From Ulva prolifera (taxonomy: Eukaryota; Chlorophyta; Ulvophyceae; Ulvales; Ulvaceae): a stretch of 64,000 bases of DNA. Shown here one piece after another: positions 21,489-34,779 of this stretch. Positions within the stretch are counted from its first letter, which is position 1; every line of letters starts with the position of its first letter. The notes beneath the pieces were generated by a model. That model worked only from the letters and a program-made list of their open reading frames with translations. It had not been told where the DNA came from and ran no database searches. The position numbers and the translations under genes were made by a program. The stretch covers positions 8,340,842 through 8,404,841 of the forward strand of contig CM041197.1 in NCBI GenBank assembly GCA_023078555.1. The letters run 5' to 3'.

Positions 21489-24170
21489 CTAGTGTTTCTT
21501 GAAGTCGAACGGCTCCTTCTCGTCGCCGCAGCACGTCTCCGGCCCGTTGTCGGGGAATACGAAGCAGTCGATCTTTGCACACTCCGCCGAGGAACGGCAC
21601 CGCCCGCAGCAGCACTGCTCGAAGCCGGTGCAACAGTCCCCGCGCTCGAAGCCGCGCTCGTCGTCCTTTGGCTCCTCAACCTCCGGCTCCTCGTCTTCCG
21701 CGGGGCAGCACGTCCCGTCGTCCTTGGGGTCAAAGATGCAGCGGATGCGTGCGCAGTCGCGCGGCGACCGGCACCCGCCGCAGCAGCACTGGGAGCCCTC
21801 CTTGCAGCAGGTCAGAGGCTTCACTGGGGGGTCCTTCATGGGGGGGTTCGCAGGGGGGGTGGGCCCCTCGTCGCCGCAGCAGCCGGCGGGCGCGTCGGGC
21901 AGACAGTCCACGAGGTTGCAGAAGTCCTGTGTGGCGCAGCCGCCGCAGCAGCACGCGGGCGCGTCTTCCGTGCAGCACTCCGCAATCACCGGCGGCGGGA
22001 CTTTCGGCGGGGGGGCCGGGGGCTCGGGCTCGTCTGGGCAGCAGTCGCCGTCCCACCCTGGCGCCGGCTTGCACGCGAGCTGGTTGTCCGGGTCAAACAC
22101 GCATGAGCCGCATGCGCACTTGGGCTTGTCCTCCGGGCAGCATTCGTCCGGCTTGACCGGAGGCTTTGGCGGTGGCACAGGGGGCTCCTCGGGGGTGATG
22201 GGGTCGCCGCAGCATGGGCGGTAGTCGTCAGGGAGGTCGTCCGGCAGCGCAGGGCACGTGATCACAGCACACACGTCGGGGGCGCGGCATCGGCCACAGC
22301 AGCACAGGGACTCCTCGTCGCAGCAGTCCTCTCCGTCAAAGGGGCCAGGGGGCACAAAGTCCGGCGGGCCGGGAAGCTCCCCGCCGATGGGGACCTCCGG
22401 GCCCTCCTCGGGATCCTCCTCAGGGTCCTCCGCCGGGTCCTCCTCAGGGTCCTCCTCGGGGTCCTCCTCGGGGTCCTCCTCGGGGTCCTCCTCGGGGGTG
22501 ATTGGGTCGCCGCAGCATGGGCGGTAGTCGTCAGGAAGATCGTCCGGCAACGCCAGGCACGTGATCGCCGCGCACACCTCCGGCGCACGGCATGCACCAC
22601 AGCAGCACAGGGAATCCTCGTCGCAGCAGTCCTCTCCGTCAAAGGGGCCGGGGGGGACGGTGGGCGGGGGGCCCGGCAGCTCGCCGCCGCCGCCGCCAGG
22701 GTTTTCGCAGCAGTCAAACGGCTCCGGGGGGTCAGCCAGGCATGTGATTGCGGCGAGGTCATCTAAGTTGACGCAGCCGGCGCATGAGCAGATGGGGGAC
22801 TCGTTTGTGCAGCACTCGGCCACAGGGAAGGGGCGGGGGATTCCGCAGCAGTTGTTGATGCTGTCTGGGTCATCTTCTGGGACAAGGCAGGAAACCAGCG
22901 CCAGCTCCTCCTGTGTAACGCATTGATTGCATGCACAGATTGGAGACTCTTCTGAGCAGCATGGTGCGGGGTCGGTGGGTGGGGGGTTTGGTGGGGTGCC
23001 CGGCAGCTCGCCGCCGCCACCAGGGTTTTCGCAGCAGTCAAACGGCTCCGGGGGGTCAGCCAGGCATGTGATTGCGGCGAGCTCGTCCTGGCTGACACAG
23101 CCGACGCATGAGCAGATGGGGGACTCGTTTGTGCAGCACTTGGCCACGGGGAAGGGGAGGGGGGTTCCGCAGCAGTTGTTGATGCTGTCAGGGTCATCTT
23201 CCGGGACAAAGCATGAAACCAGCGCCAGCTCCTCCTGTGTAACGCATTGATTGCATGCACAGATTGGAGACTCTTCCGAGCAGCATGGTGCGGGGTCGGT
23301 GGGTGGGGGGGTCGGCGCCGGGGGCTTGCCACCTGCATTGCAGACACACTGTAAATCTGTGCACCCAGCAATGCGCACTGCCCATCACTGGCTGCGAGAT
23401 CTGGCCCAAGTGGATGACTCAAGCCACCTCAAGCGATTGTCCAACATGCTGCACAGCTGTCGTCAGGCCACGGCATGCGGCGATGTGTGCTCGAAGGCGT
23501 GTCGAGAGCGATGGGTTTCGGTGTCAAGAATGCATCTCTGCGCGCGTGGTGCGAGCTGTCGCGGCTGTCACTAGGACTCGCATGAGTCTCACTGTGAACT
23601 GACGTGGCCAACGCCTCATGCACGTACGTACCGGCCGTCCTCAGCACGTCCTACTGACTCATGCAGTCATTAGGCCATGCACGGGTTGCGGAACATGGCT
23701 GCCAGTGTGTGGGGATTCTCAGTCTGGCTGCATCTCATTGTCACAAAATATTTCTGATGGCGAGGTGGTTGCTCCTTCGCTGTACCTGTAATGTGGTCGC
23801 TGCGACATCCAAAGGCTACCTTCAACCTTGACCCGTGCTTACTAATGCCGTCAGTGTCACATTGAAATCGGATGTGGTGTATGCAAGCATGCGGACTGTT
23901 CGCACAGATGTATACAGTTGACGACGGTACGTACAGTTTTTCGGTCGAGAAGCTAAGAGCGACCGTAAATCCTGCATACGAGCGAGGAGCAGAACGGCGC
24001 AGAAAATTGAAATGGAAGCACTGGGCCGACCGCCGACGCTGTGACTACAGGCGCGCACCTTTCTTTTTCAAAACGCCGGACGCTTCCGCACGCAGGTCCC
24101 AGAATCCGGTTAAGGCCAAGAGCGCCAGCGCCAGCACTGGTCGTTGCATCTTTGCAGCAAATCTTCCCAT
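21489..24170 (-). CDS. Secreted modular Cys-rich protein, ten cysteine modules
   Basis: Unknown function; probably secreted or cell-surface. The main exon (23377 down to 21489) has no in-frame ATG and is closed upstream by a stop, so it must be spliced. A phase-1 acceptor (GGGCAG|TG) joins it to a matching phase-1 donor (AAAG|GTGCGC) of an exon at 24170-24059. That exon encodes a clear signal peptide, ATG then GRFAAK, with the hydrophobic core PVLALALLALTGFW. The predicted protein is about 666 residues. Ten modules of about 40 residues follow the pattern CC-x(5-6)-C-x-C-x2-C, a middle Cys or Cys pair, and a final CC. They are joined by Pro-rich linkers, one of them a long acidic EDPEEDP run. 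Modules 1-2 and 3-4 are near-identical pairs, as are 5 and 6. It ends PFDFKKH. I do not recognise the module. Further small exons in the 681-base intron are possible. Confidence 0.76.
22386..22500 (-). repeat. 12-bp minisatellite encoding the EDPE linker
   Basis: Units of about GGGTCCTCCTCG repeat roughly eight times with few changes. Read on the minus strand they encode the acidic Glu-Asp-Pro-Glu linker between modules 6 and 5 of the Cys-rich protein. The period is a multiple of three, so gains and losses keep the frame. Confidence 0.85.
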
Positions 24171-27100
24171 TTGACCTTTGAGAAATTTGATCAATCTCGT
24201 CTCAGGCTGCGATCTTTCCCCAAGAGGCACGCGCGATACAGTCAGTATATGGCTACGCAAGTGCGCATGTATCCATCCGCGTGCAGTCTTGTGTTCCTTG
24301 TGATGAGACTCCCTAACGAATATGAGCAGGTGCTCGCTGTTTGACTGTCCACAGGCGTGTGGGTGCAGACTGGTGTACGTATGGTCTTATGTACCTGCGT
24401 GTCTTGACAACGGTGCACCGCGGTGTCGCAGCTGGACTGCTGGTATCGAGAGGTTGAATTACAGGGAATTGTGGCTGGATTCTGCCGGATACAGGCATGG
24501 GTAGAGTTGTCAGGACCACAGCATGCACAAGCCCAGGGCAGGTGTCAGCGTGATTCACCGTGATTACAGTGATCTCGGCGAGTTCGTTGTTGCCTTCTGT
24601 ACATACTCAAATGTAGAAGTCACGCCTGTCTGAACAAAATCGCTCAGGTGATCTGTGTACATGTACGATGATCAGTGCCAATATCCTGTGCGAAGTGACT
24701 GATCCTCCTTGAAACCTGAGTTCACGGACCTGAGCTGCGCATAGACCACGGCTTGACGTGTACATAGCAAGGTTTGTGCATGTCATCTTTGCCGCCGCGG
24801 CTGCTCCATGCTATGGCCATCGGTCTCACGACTTGCACACGGATTACGATGCCGCGGTTCTGTCAGTGCCGTCGGCCCCCACATACTAGCGGCCTAGCCC
24901 AGATATAAGTTTGTCGTCTTGCCGTCGGGCTTGAAATATGATCAGAAAGTTGGTGCACTCTCGCAGCTTTCCCGGCATCACGTTTCCCGTTTCGCATTGG
25001 TATCTTCAGCATACAGCAATAGTGAAGTGACCGTACACATCTAGCCCAGGCATACCGCAGAACGCTGAGCATGTGCAGGGCAGAGAGATGGAATCCTACA
25101 GCTCCATCCCTTGCAGAAACGATGTAAGTGCAGGGACAAGCTTGGCGAAACTGTTTGAGTTGGCAGCCAAGCTCACAGCACTGGTCAACCACGCAAAAGC
25201 CCAACCACTCGTGTGCACAGTTGCAACAAACAAGGAACAGACAGAGAGTTCGCACTACTGCAAGCAGGAGAAAGGAAATCCGAGGATGACAATGGGGTGT
25301 TGTTTGTTGCAGTATGTACTAAGCTGTTGGCATGGAACTCATCCCACAGCTGAACAGCATGCAGCTTGTCCGCAAGTGCATGTTGCCAGAGATATAACTG
25401 CCTTGTGTTGGGGCCCTTTTCAAGATTTGTGGACTGCACAGCCAGCAGGAGCTCCTAGTGGACTCAGTGACAGATCAGTACCAGATCAAACCTGTCATCT
25501 GGACATGTGGGTTCTGCTGTCTGTTGCAACGCGCCGCCTGGGCTGTGCGCCAATCGTGCGTGTAAATCTTCTTTGTAGAGCACCTTTCCGGTAGTGGTGG
25601 AGCAATTGTCTTGGGTGCCCAGTTCAGTGTCTCTGTGCAAGTACATAGTGGCACCTTTTACCCAGGCCCACATACCGTGCCCAGCTGCTGCAGCAGCTGT
25701 ATCAATCTGGTCGCAGTGCAACTGTGTTTGGTCACATGTCCTGGACAGTGGCTTGACTCAGGAAATTGCCACATGGCAGGTACAGGTGCAGAGCTGCATT
25801 ACAGCTGGATGTGGACGGTGGCAGAGGACCTGGCAATTCTGTGTTATCGTGGAGCATAATTGTTCTGATTGTGAATATTACCATCCTGTTGACAAAGTGC
25901 ACTGGTGCTCAGGTTGCCGCGGCTGTCCATCAAGGGCGAGGCAATCACTGCCAATTGCACTGCAGAATAAGTTGAGAATCAGATCAAGTTGAGCTCGACA
26001 TCGTAGCCTGGATGAATCGTGTAGGAATGTCACAGGGTACATCACCGAGAAAGGATGCTGGCGAGTCGTACTAGGCAAAGCAAAGCAAATTGGATCGAGT
26101 GGCTCGAAATGACACTTTCAGGGTAAAGAACAAACGGTAGCAAGTTTAGCTCGCCAGGAAGATGCGTCTGGCAGTCTGTCCACAGACGGTTTGGGCATTG
26201 CCACCCAGTTGAACATGCAACGGGACCTCTGATGCCACTGGATCGCTTCATGGGGATGCCTGTTTCACCGTCTGGCGAGTCGGGACGATGCTTGATATCG
26301 CAGCAGAGATTGGCGATGCGTGGCAGTCCCACGTCTGCACATGGCTTGCACATGGCTTGCCGATGCTCTATTTCAACTTGATGATTTCTGCAACGTACAC
26401 ATCCGTCTGCAGCACGGCAGGCTGCCCAACTGCTGCTCTGACAGTCTGTCCTGGCCATTCACACACATGTGAAACACACTTCGGGAAGCAGGATAACCAG
26501 CTGGGATGTAGGATGTACACACTGGGGCAAAAACGCCCAATGAGATCGAATTCAGCCTTGAGGCCAGGAATACTTGATGGCAGTGCAGACCACATATCTG
26601 CGTGTTTGTCTGCCATAGAATACAACAACTTGTGCGAGAACTTCACTAGCGTGGCATTGCAGGATGGTCAGATTTCAAGCTTCCTACGAGGGCTCCTATT
26701 GTCCAGCTTGAAACGCGGATGGCATGCACACAAGCGCAGATCAGCCTGTGCTTGAACGGAACTCCCAAGCCGAACATCCAAGTGACACAGCTGCTTGAAA
26801 CTGTGAGAGGACAGTTTTTTTTCCAGCTACCAGAAGAAGGCACGAGACCATGTTTCCGTTGCAGCTAGCGGCACAACACGTCATCGCCACCGATGTACTG
26901 TGTGGGACAAAGACAAAGCTGGCGCGGGCGGGTAGCACCTCCGGAACCACTCCCAACAGAATATGGATCGGGATTCTACACATTACAAAGCATGCCACGT
27001 GAAACTGGCGGGGTTATTTTGATCGGAAGATTCTGGGAATCGTGACAGCCCCGGAGCTCGGCGAGACAAACGAGCTGCTCATGATGCAGACGGGGGCAGG

Positions 27101-27446
27101 TGTCACAACGGCACGCGCAAACTGAAGATCGTGGCATCTTCTTGGGCAGGCTGCCCGACAGTTTTGTCAGGAAAACGTATGGGGACTCGAGCGAATGTTG
27201 TTGTTCGCGTGCCCTCGGGACCCCGAGGCCATGCTTGCGGTCTATTCTACATATCGAGATGGACACAGCCACGCGCATGCAACGGACCATTTGGACCATG
27301 CGACATCGGCAAACGCCACAGTGCCATGGCGAGGGACTGTTAGAATCATTGAAATACTTCGTCAGTGCATTACTGCTGTGTTGCGGTTTGTTACGCCTCG
27401 CGACAAACCTTCTAACTCTGTACAAGACTTGGCTGTCACGTTTACG
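24171..27446. other. Divergent spacer, 3.3 kb, no firm gene
   Basis: Lies between the start of the Cys-rich gene (minus) and the sulfotransferase gene (plus). AT content is higher than in the genes. Several minus-strand open frames at 25.2-27.4 kb look loosely protein-like, for example 26368-26646 and 26741-26998, but no start, splice chain or family match could be fixed. They may be the remains of a mobile element. Promoters for both genes should lie here. Confidence 0.35.
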
Positions 27447-30400
27447 ATGTTTTGTGCACGCTCACTCATCAACGCCGCTAAGAGGCCTGCATGCTTACTA
27501 TGGTGCATCAGTCTGAGTCCTTTGCTAGCTCTGGCACTGCTTTACATGCTTGGACCAGGATTCCAGCGACCGCAGCAAAGCCGGTTCGCGCAAACGCCGA
27601 CATTCTTCAATGTGAAATCCTGGAAAAAAGCAAGAATTATCTCTCAGAGATCATTGTATCACTGGAGCACTCGCAGCGAAGATGCGCGGGAAACAGGAGG
27701 TGCGACCGTCCGGTGGTCTTCAGGAAGAACTCCCGGAAGAAACTCGAAAGGAGCAGTAGACAGTGCGTGGGATGCCCTCAACCAGTATGCGAATGATTTG
27801 AGGACAGTTCAAGCACCCTCTGCCAGTCACATAGACGACCAGGTATGACTCGACGTTTGCTTGTCTGCCTTTGCCTCGATCGAGCTCGACACCACCGATC
27901 TCCAGCTTATTCAGGCTTCCTCAGGTAAAGTAATTTGTGAATTCACAGGCCAAACCCTCCACAGGCTCCGCGTCAGCAGATGGACAGGTGGCAGTTGAGC
28001 AGACCGAGTCGCAAGACCTCGACGTGGTGGGACATCCTTCCAGTTCAATGCCCCATCACAGATTCTGCCATTCCATCACAGCCAGTTCAGTATCTCATAG
28101 TGTCACGGTCCATTCATGTCAACAGCATGCCATGCGATGTGTCGGTCGGTGCCAGCCTTGATGAGCGCAGGCGTGCTGATAATTGTTTGGGCCACTCGCT
28201 TTGAGCTTGCACCTGCGGTCGTGGCCATGACTCCCTGCGCTGATGGTGTACAGGTGCCCCCTCCCGTCATGCATCAAGTTGGAAAATTGACATATGATGA
28301 TCGCCCTCAGTGCCCTGGTGTGCCTGATGTGCAGCCAGAGCAGTTGCCACCCGTGGACCCACGAGTGAACTTCCTGATGATACTTGGTGCCCAGAAAGCT
28401 GGCACAACCTGGCTGTTCGATGCACTGGATACGCATCCACTCTTCAATGGTGCTAATCACGGATTCAGGTCAGCTCTGTCCGAGCGCATGGCTGCCGTTG
28501 TACATGTAATGTGCACGTTCGCTTGTTGTTTGCACACTGGTATGATGCATTTCTGCACCTTCCAAGCATTTGGACGCTGCGCTGCAGCCGCAGTCTGGTC
28601 GCTTGGTTTCTGCAAGAGAGCTGTGTACTGGTGGACATGGAAAAAACTGCCTTGCACAATGCTTCTCGAGCAGGCTTTTGCTTGCACAATGCTACAGGCA
28701 AAATGCTGTGTACAGTTAACGGTTCCGCGGATAAGGCTACGGCATGGTACACACATGCAGTCCTAAATTGTTTGGTACAATGGCTGCTTTGGACACGTGG
28801 CGACTGCTCTGCATGTGCTGCAGTATAGCCTGGCTGCCGCACTCAGTCACCGTAAGCGTGGCATGCAGGCGGCCCGTGAATGATCCGTGGCGGAAGGAGG
28901 TACACTTCTTTGACCGGTTGCCTACCGGGAGCACAAAGCAGTACATGAGCTGCTTCCCTGCACAGCAGTATGAAGAGGCCCTGCAAGGCCGGCCCAGCGT
29001 GTTTGTTGATGCGACACCCGCATACCTATACACACCTGCTGCCGCCCCCCGGATAAAGCAAGCCATCCCTCACGCAAAGTTTGTGATTGTTCTGCGGGTG
29101 CCTTCTCCTCCCCTTGCAATCACTTACTTTCTCCTCCCCTTGCAATCGCTTTATAGAGATGTAGTGCATATGAGTGCTCTGTGGCACATGTGCTTCAGCG
29201 ACGGTGATATTGCGCATGCATTTCATCACATGGCTCAACTGTGAGTTGGTGAGTCAGATCTGGAAGTGGCTGGTGGGGCGCAAGGCTGTGCAGCAGCAGC
29301 TCATGCCGTGCAGGACCCGGCAGAGAGGCTATACTCATCATGGAAGATGATGAACCGCCAGCCATGCCCCGGTGCGGGTCAGAACGGGACCACGCCAAAG
29401 TGCGCCGTCCCGTCGCTGGCCAACTTGACCCAGGGCATCCTGCCAAGCACTGTGGTGAAGCCAGGATGCTCTCCAGCCGACGCAGTGCGTGCTCTCCCGT
29501 CCATTGAACCCAGTGATGAACAAGCCCATGAGACTCCGTTTGCATTGATCTTGCTGGCTCAGTTGCACGTGTTTGTGTGTATGCAATCGCGATTGCACCA
29601 AGTATAGCGCCAACAGGGCTCACCGCGCCGTATCCTACATCTCACGCTCACATGGCTCTGGAGCGTGAGTGCATGGTGGTGGATTGGCATGATGCAGTGT
29701 TGCAGTAGAGTTCATGCGGCCGGAAATTATTGCAATAACCCCCAGACGAGCAAGCGGACGCCTTCAGGGCCGTCCGGCAGGGGTATGCCAGGCCACCGTC
29801 TGCGGTGCCTCGTCTGAGATTGTCACAGGCCATCGCCTGCATGGCCTCTGGATGCATACATGTCCACTGACGCCGCAGCGTGCATGCAGAGTGGCACACA
29901 CAGCTGGGGTGACTGCTGGCCGTGCAGCTACGCCGTCATCGCCCGCGACGAGTGCAAAGCGCATGGCGGCTCTGACGAGGTCTGCGAACACCTACACAGT
30001 GTTCCCGTCGCGCATGTATCGTACTACGCTCCGCAGATCGCCTGGTGGCTGTCCTTCTTTCCCCCGGAGCGCTTCCTTGTCTTCACCTCGCAGCAGCTCC
30101 ATGACCCGCAGCAGCAGCTGGACGTGCGCTCCTTTGCATGCCCCATGCACATCCGCATCTTGTGCTGTGATGTCTGTTTCGATGTTCTGTTATGCAGTAG
30201 CCGATGCTCGTTTGATCTGTACCCGCACCTCTCCCCCCTGACTGCTGATCAGGCTCTCTCCATCACAGAGTCTTACATAGCTAGCATTGGGCATGCATGG
30301 AGGCTTGCACCTGTGCCTTTGTGACAGTTTTGCCGGCCCGGCGGGACGAGGCGGATACATAGAAGCCAGTGCTGAGCCTGCAAACACCAATGATGTCTTT

Positions 30401-30960
30401 CCTCACCAACAGACAATCACCCAGGTCTAGTATGTGGCAGCTGTCTTGTGTGCCTGCATCGGTGACAAACAGCTTCGGACGTGCCGTCAGTGCCCGAACA
30501 CGTCCCTGACATGTGACCTTGTATGCCGAGGCCTGATGCTCGCCTGCAGCGAGCTCTGACACGCACTACTCCATGACTGGATGCAGCCATTCCATGCATG
30601 GCCCTCTCAAACTGTGAAAGTCCAGTCATACGGCTGACCTTGCACGCCATGCTCATATCACTGGACTCTCATGTGGGCTCAAGAGGCATGTGGAGCGAGT
30701 GTGTTGACGGTCGGCCTGGCGTGCAGGTCCTGAATCGGATCCGAGAGCATGTCGGCCTAGGTGCAGCTCCAGCCTTCACGCATGACCAGATTGCTGGGGT
30801 CCAGGGCTTCGTCGGGGGGTACAGCGCTGACATGCCGGCGGAGGATTCAGCCGCGCTGGCGTTGGCACGCGCCGCGTTTGACGCTGCCGCTCCGTCCCTG
30901 CAGCGTCTCATGGACGTCCACTTGCCGGATCAACAATTCCATGGATTTGGCAAAACATGA
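27447..30960 (+). CDS. Membrane-anchored sulfotransferase, about 7 exons
   Basis: Probable Golgi type II membrane enzyme that moves sulfate from PAPS to a carbohydrate or similar acceptor. Exons are 27447-27842, 27949 to 27987 or 28023, 28254-28468, 28869-29097, 29314-29484, 29890-30123 and 30727-30960; all phases agree, giving 505 or 517 residues. The start at 27447 gives a short cytosolic tail and one hydrophobic anchor (CLLWCISLSPLLALALLYML). The 5'-phosphosulfate loop is LGAQKAGTTWLFDALDTHP. VFVDATPAYLYTP and KFVIVLR joined to DPAERLYSSW form the 3'-phosphate-binding region. The last exons contain FLVFTSQQLHDPQQQLD and the C-terminal LNRIREHVGLG, as in the family. An in-frame ATG further upstream (27195) exists, but the short tail is more typical. 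Substrate is unknown. The exon 2 donor is uncertain. Confidence 0.85.
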
Positions 30961-32561
30961 ATCTCTCGGAACATAATCGACACATAGACATTACATGGAA
31001 TGAGTGGCCGCATTGAGTGTATGCCTGGACGAATATGTGGCAGAGTCACAGCTGAGAACTGCAGACAGGGCCCTCGCCTCCAGCTCGTAGGCTGGAACAG
31101 ATGTGCCACGATTCTGCCAGTCTTTGGTTCCGTCCCCCATTGATGACAATTGTCCAGGTGCAGCTGAAGGGCATGGTGGATGAGCTGCCTGCGGGGTATG
31201 GCCACATGGCGTTCTGGATCCTGTGACATAAACACTGCAGCTGCTCGGGTGGAAGCGTAGTTTGGATCTTTCCGCTTGGACCAGGTGGATGGCCGTGGGC
31301 CTGCCATTGATCTGGTCTGCGGTCGCCATCAGAGACAGATGAAGATCTGATTAGTGGCAAGCAGCGGGCAAGGGCTGGTGTTCTCAGAGACACATGCAGG
31401 TACTGATAACACACGTGGGTATTCCCTCCTGAGGAATTGGAGTAATAACGATGTGGCTGTGCTGGCTGTCCTCGCGAAGAGTGCCTTCTCACTGCCCTTG
31501 CAGAGTTCCGACAGGTGACAGCAGCGTGATCCTGGCGCTGCACTCCGGGTCATCAACACACGCCTGGCACATGGCCATGGTCTGGGGCGTTTGTGCTACA
31601 AGGACAAGCAGAGAGGCAATTGTTTTCATTCAGTATGACAGATGTTCTGTAGTATATTAACTTGGATTCAAACGTAGAGTACGTAGGAGATTTTCGTGGA
31701 AAAAATGAATGAGCCATAGCAGGTCCGTACAGCAGTCTATGGACATGTAAATTTTAATAAGCATTGGGATGCAACTCGCCACGGGGAGCCAAGTGAACAC
31801 AGTGAGGCATGCCCAAGGCCGCAGTACATGCTTAAGGAAGGTGCATTTCGACACAGCGGCCATGACCTGTAACAATGGAGCTGCGTGGCTACACCAGGGA
31901 GTCAGCCTTTTGACACTGCCGTGAAATTATTGAGATTTTGCCCGTACTGGTCGTGCAGCAGGAACCCACATTCTGGCCCACAGAATGCAGAACAGCCACA
32001 ACGGGACTGGAAGTTCCACATCTTCTCAATTGACTTCCTATGAACAAGTTTATGCGCACATGAGCCAGGATGTGTTCGACATCTTATCTCTGAAGTGGGC
32101 TGCAAGATGTTGTGATCTAGGCCCAGCGTTACAGCGCGACACGAATGTAGTCAGCAGGAGTGGCGCGGGGGATTCAAAGCTGGGTCTGTCTAGACATTTC
32201 GTGTAGAGTCCAGGCCATGATGCATACCAGTCTTCAGATGCTGTTTCTAGATGCTGGGTGACTCGCAACACACGATTCCAAAAAGCTTTGCGACGGTTTG
32301 GTAGAAACGACGTGGATGGTGCTGGGACACTTCTCGACACACACTCACATGTCACGAGCAGAGGAATCTTGCAGAGCCGAGGAATTGGATCAAGGCTACC
32401 CTGAGACCAAACCTGCCTCCCTGTAAAGCCTCATGGTCTTAGCCATGTGATCACTCGATTGTCCCGGCGATCTGGGGGGAGCCCTGGAAGTATCGTACGT
32501 CAGTACCGGGGTATGCCCGTCGTGGTGAGAACGCTATCTGATCGTGTGAATTCTGGTCAGC
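30961..32561. other. Spacer between sulfotransferase and MYND genes
   Basis: No coding region with a domain or a splice chain is visible in 1.6 kb. It presumably contains the promoter of the next gene. Confidence 0.4.
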
Positions 32562-34743
32562 ATGCCTCCAAAAAAGCGACCTGGCAAACATGCGGGCCCT
32601 GCTGGCGCCACAATTCCCGGCGTCAAGGCTCTCATGCGCGCATGCCTGAAGGCCATGTCCGTCGAGGTGGAACGCCTTTCTGACGAAGAGGACGTGGCAG
32701 CACTCCGGAAAGCTTTCGATGTACGTCAGCGATTGCGTTGTCTGAGCTTACACGCTGCGTTGTACATGTAATGTCAATATGCCACAGCATGGCGTAGCAC
32801 ATCGTCGTGTGTTCTCGACGTGCGGTCGGGGCAATGCGGGCGCAAAAGCACGGGGATAACGAGACGCGCAAAGCAAGCTGCATTCTTTTGCATTGCATAT
32901 GGGGTGCTGCGGCACCTTGACTGCACCTGAGTGTCCGGGTCTATAATTGTGCATGCGCTCCGCTCATACACAGCATTGCTATCCATGGTCTGAGATGCAA
33001 GCGAAGTGAGGCAGCACAGCCACACCGACTCTATGCGTGCGCAGGATGCCTTGATGCGATCGTCAGGCTTGAGGAGGGCCGTGAACGTTTCAACCTTGCC
33101 AGACTGGGGGGAGACAGCATGCGCAGACTCCAACACAACAGGCTCGGAAGCGCTGCGCGAGTTGTTCACGAGGTGCTGCTGTGGCCTGAATGCTTGTTGT
33201 AATTTGTTATGACCTTCGCAGGGGTCAGCTTGGCATGTAGAGCTGGCTCAGACCGTACACCGGCTTCTTGCTTATCTGCCACAGAGACTTCACTGCCACG
33301 AGCGCCTGCAAGTCTGATCTGGGAATTCGTGCCTTATTCTCTTTTCCACAGGTAGTGCATCGTTTGCTGCCTGTGGCTCTTCACTGAGGCATGGCCGTGC
33401 AAGAGAGATGACAGCCTGGATGCACAACCGCATGTCAACATAACCGTGAAATCATTCACTGGTCGTGGGCTATGCAACTTTGCTCATGCGTGTTGCCTTC
33501 TGTCACATACCATCGCCAGAGTGGAGGTCTGCTTGTGCTATGTTGTCCCACGGCCGACCCACAATTGAACGATGCGCCATGATTCCCTCCTTCCTAGGTC
33601 GCTCTGGTGGCGTCAAGCTGGCGGACCAGACGAGAGAAAACAGCAAGACAGCAGCTGCCAGCACGCGAGTCTCACATCGGAGAGCAAACCTAGAGCTGTT
33701 GTCTCTCTGTGCCAACATGCTCCAGCATGCCACTCCACTGCATCTGTCCCTTTATATGCTTCACTGATTGTGTAAAGTAAAGTAAAGTAAATCTGAATTT
33801 ACTGAGCCGTATCCTATTGGACATTGACAACTCCGAATTAACGGGACCACATATGCCGTGTCTCTTCTAAATGTTCCCATCGATGCCCTGCGTATGTCTC
33901 TGTGTGCGGCCGGCTGCGTGCATTGTGCTGTCGGGGCCTTGCCTCTGCTGCAGCCTCTCTCGTGGCTGCATATCTCTTGTTGCACCCGAACGCACTCCCG
34001 AGTTATATGACACTGCAGTCATGAATGTGCCATGAGGTAGGGATGCATGTGTGGGGCAGGTGGGAGGTGGGACGCCCTCGCACTGCAGCGCCGCCCCCAG
34101 CACTAGATCTGAAGCGGGGTCCGATGCACGTGCAGAGACTGCTTCACTATTCAAGAGAGCTTCGGCCGCCAGTCCACAGGCGGAGTACCAAACTACGAGT
34201 CGGACCCCGTTGCAGCTGCGGCCGTGAAGAGAGGTGCGGCCGACTCCCTCACAACCTGCGGAACTCACAGCGGGTGCACCAGTGTTGGGTCGCTTTGTAG
34301 CATTTCCGGGGCGGTCACCCCGAAATTAGACGTGAATATTCGGAATTGGTCTATGTGATCGTGCCCGATGACCCAGCACTGGTGTGCACATGCCACCCTG
34401 CTCGATGCAACCTGCCACACCACACGCACGCGATCCTGGCCAAAACTGTTGCAACTGCAAAACAAATTTATCCTGTATCCCCATGACTCGAGGAACAACT
34501 CGCACCGGCGGCGCTCTTGTACGGCAGTGCACAGCTGACGGGGCGGCGCTACGGTGCAGCGATTCCGATGCTGGAGGTCCGCATCCTGCTGGACGCGATC
34601 TCCGCCGGCGTCGCGAGGGGGGGAGGTGCCCCGGTGCTGGCCATGGTGCAGTCGCCCGCGGAGGACTTCTCGGTGGTCGTGTACGTGCACCGCGTCTGCC
34701 TCTGGGACACCCCCGGTGGCCCCACCCCGATGCTTGACGTGCG

Positions 34744-34779
<36 letters not shown>

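Noticed and set aside
21499-22224. Gly/Ser-rich plus-strand frames opposite the Cys-rich gene
   Set aside because: They mirror the repeats of the minus-strand modules and have no domain or splice logic of their own.
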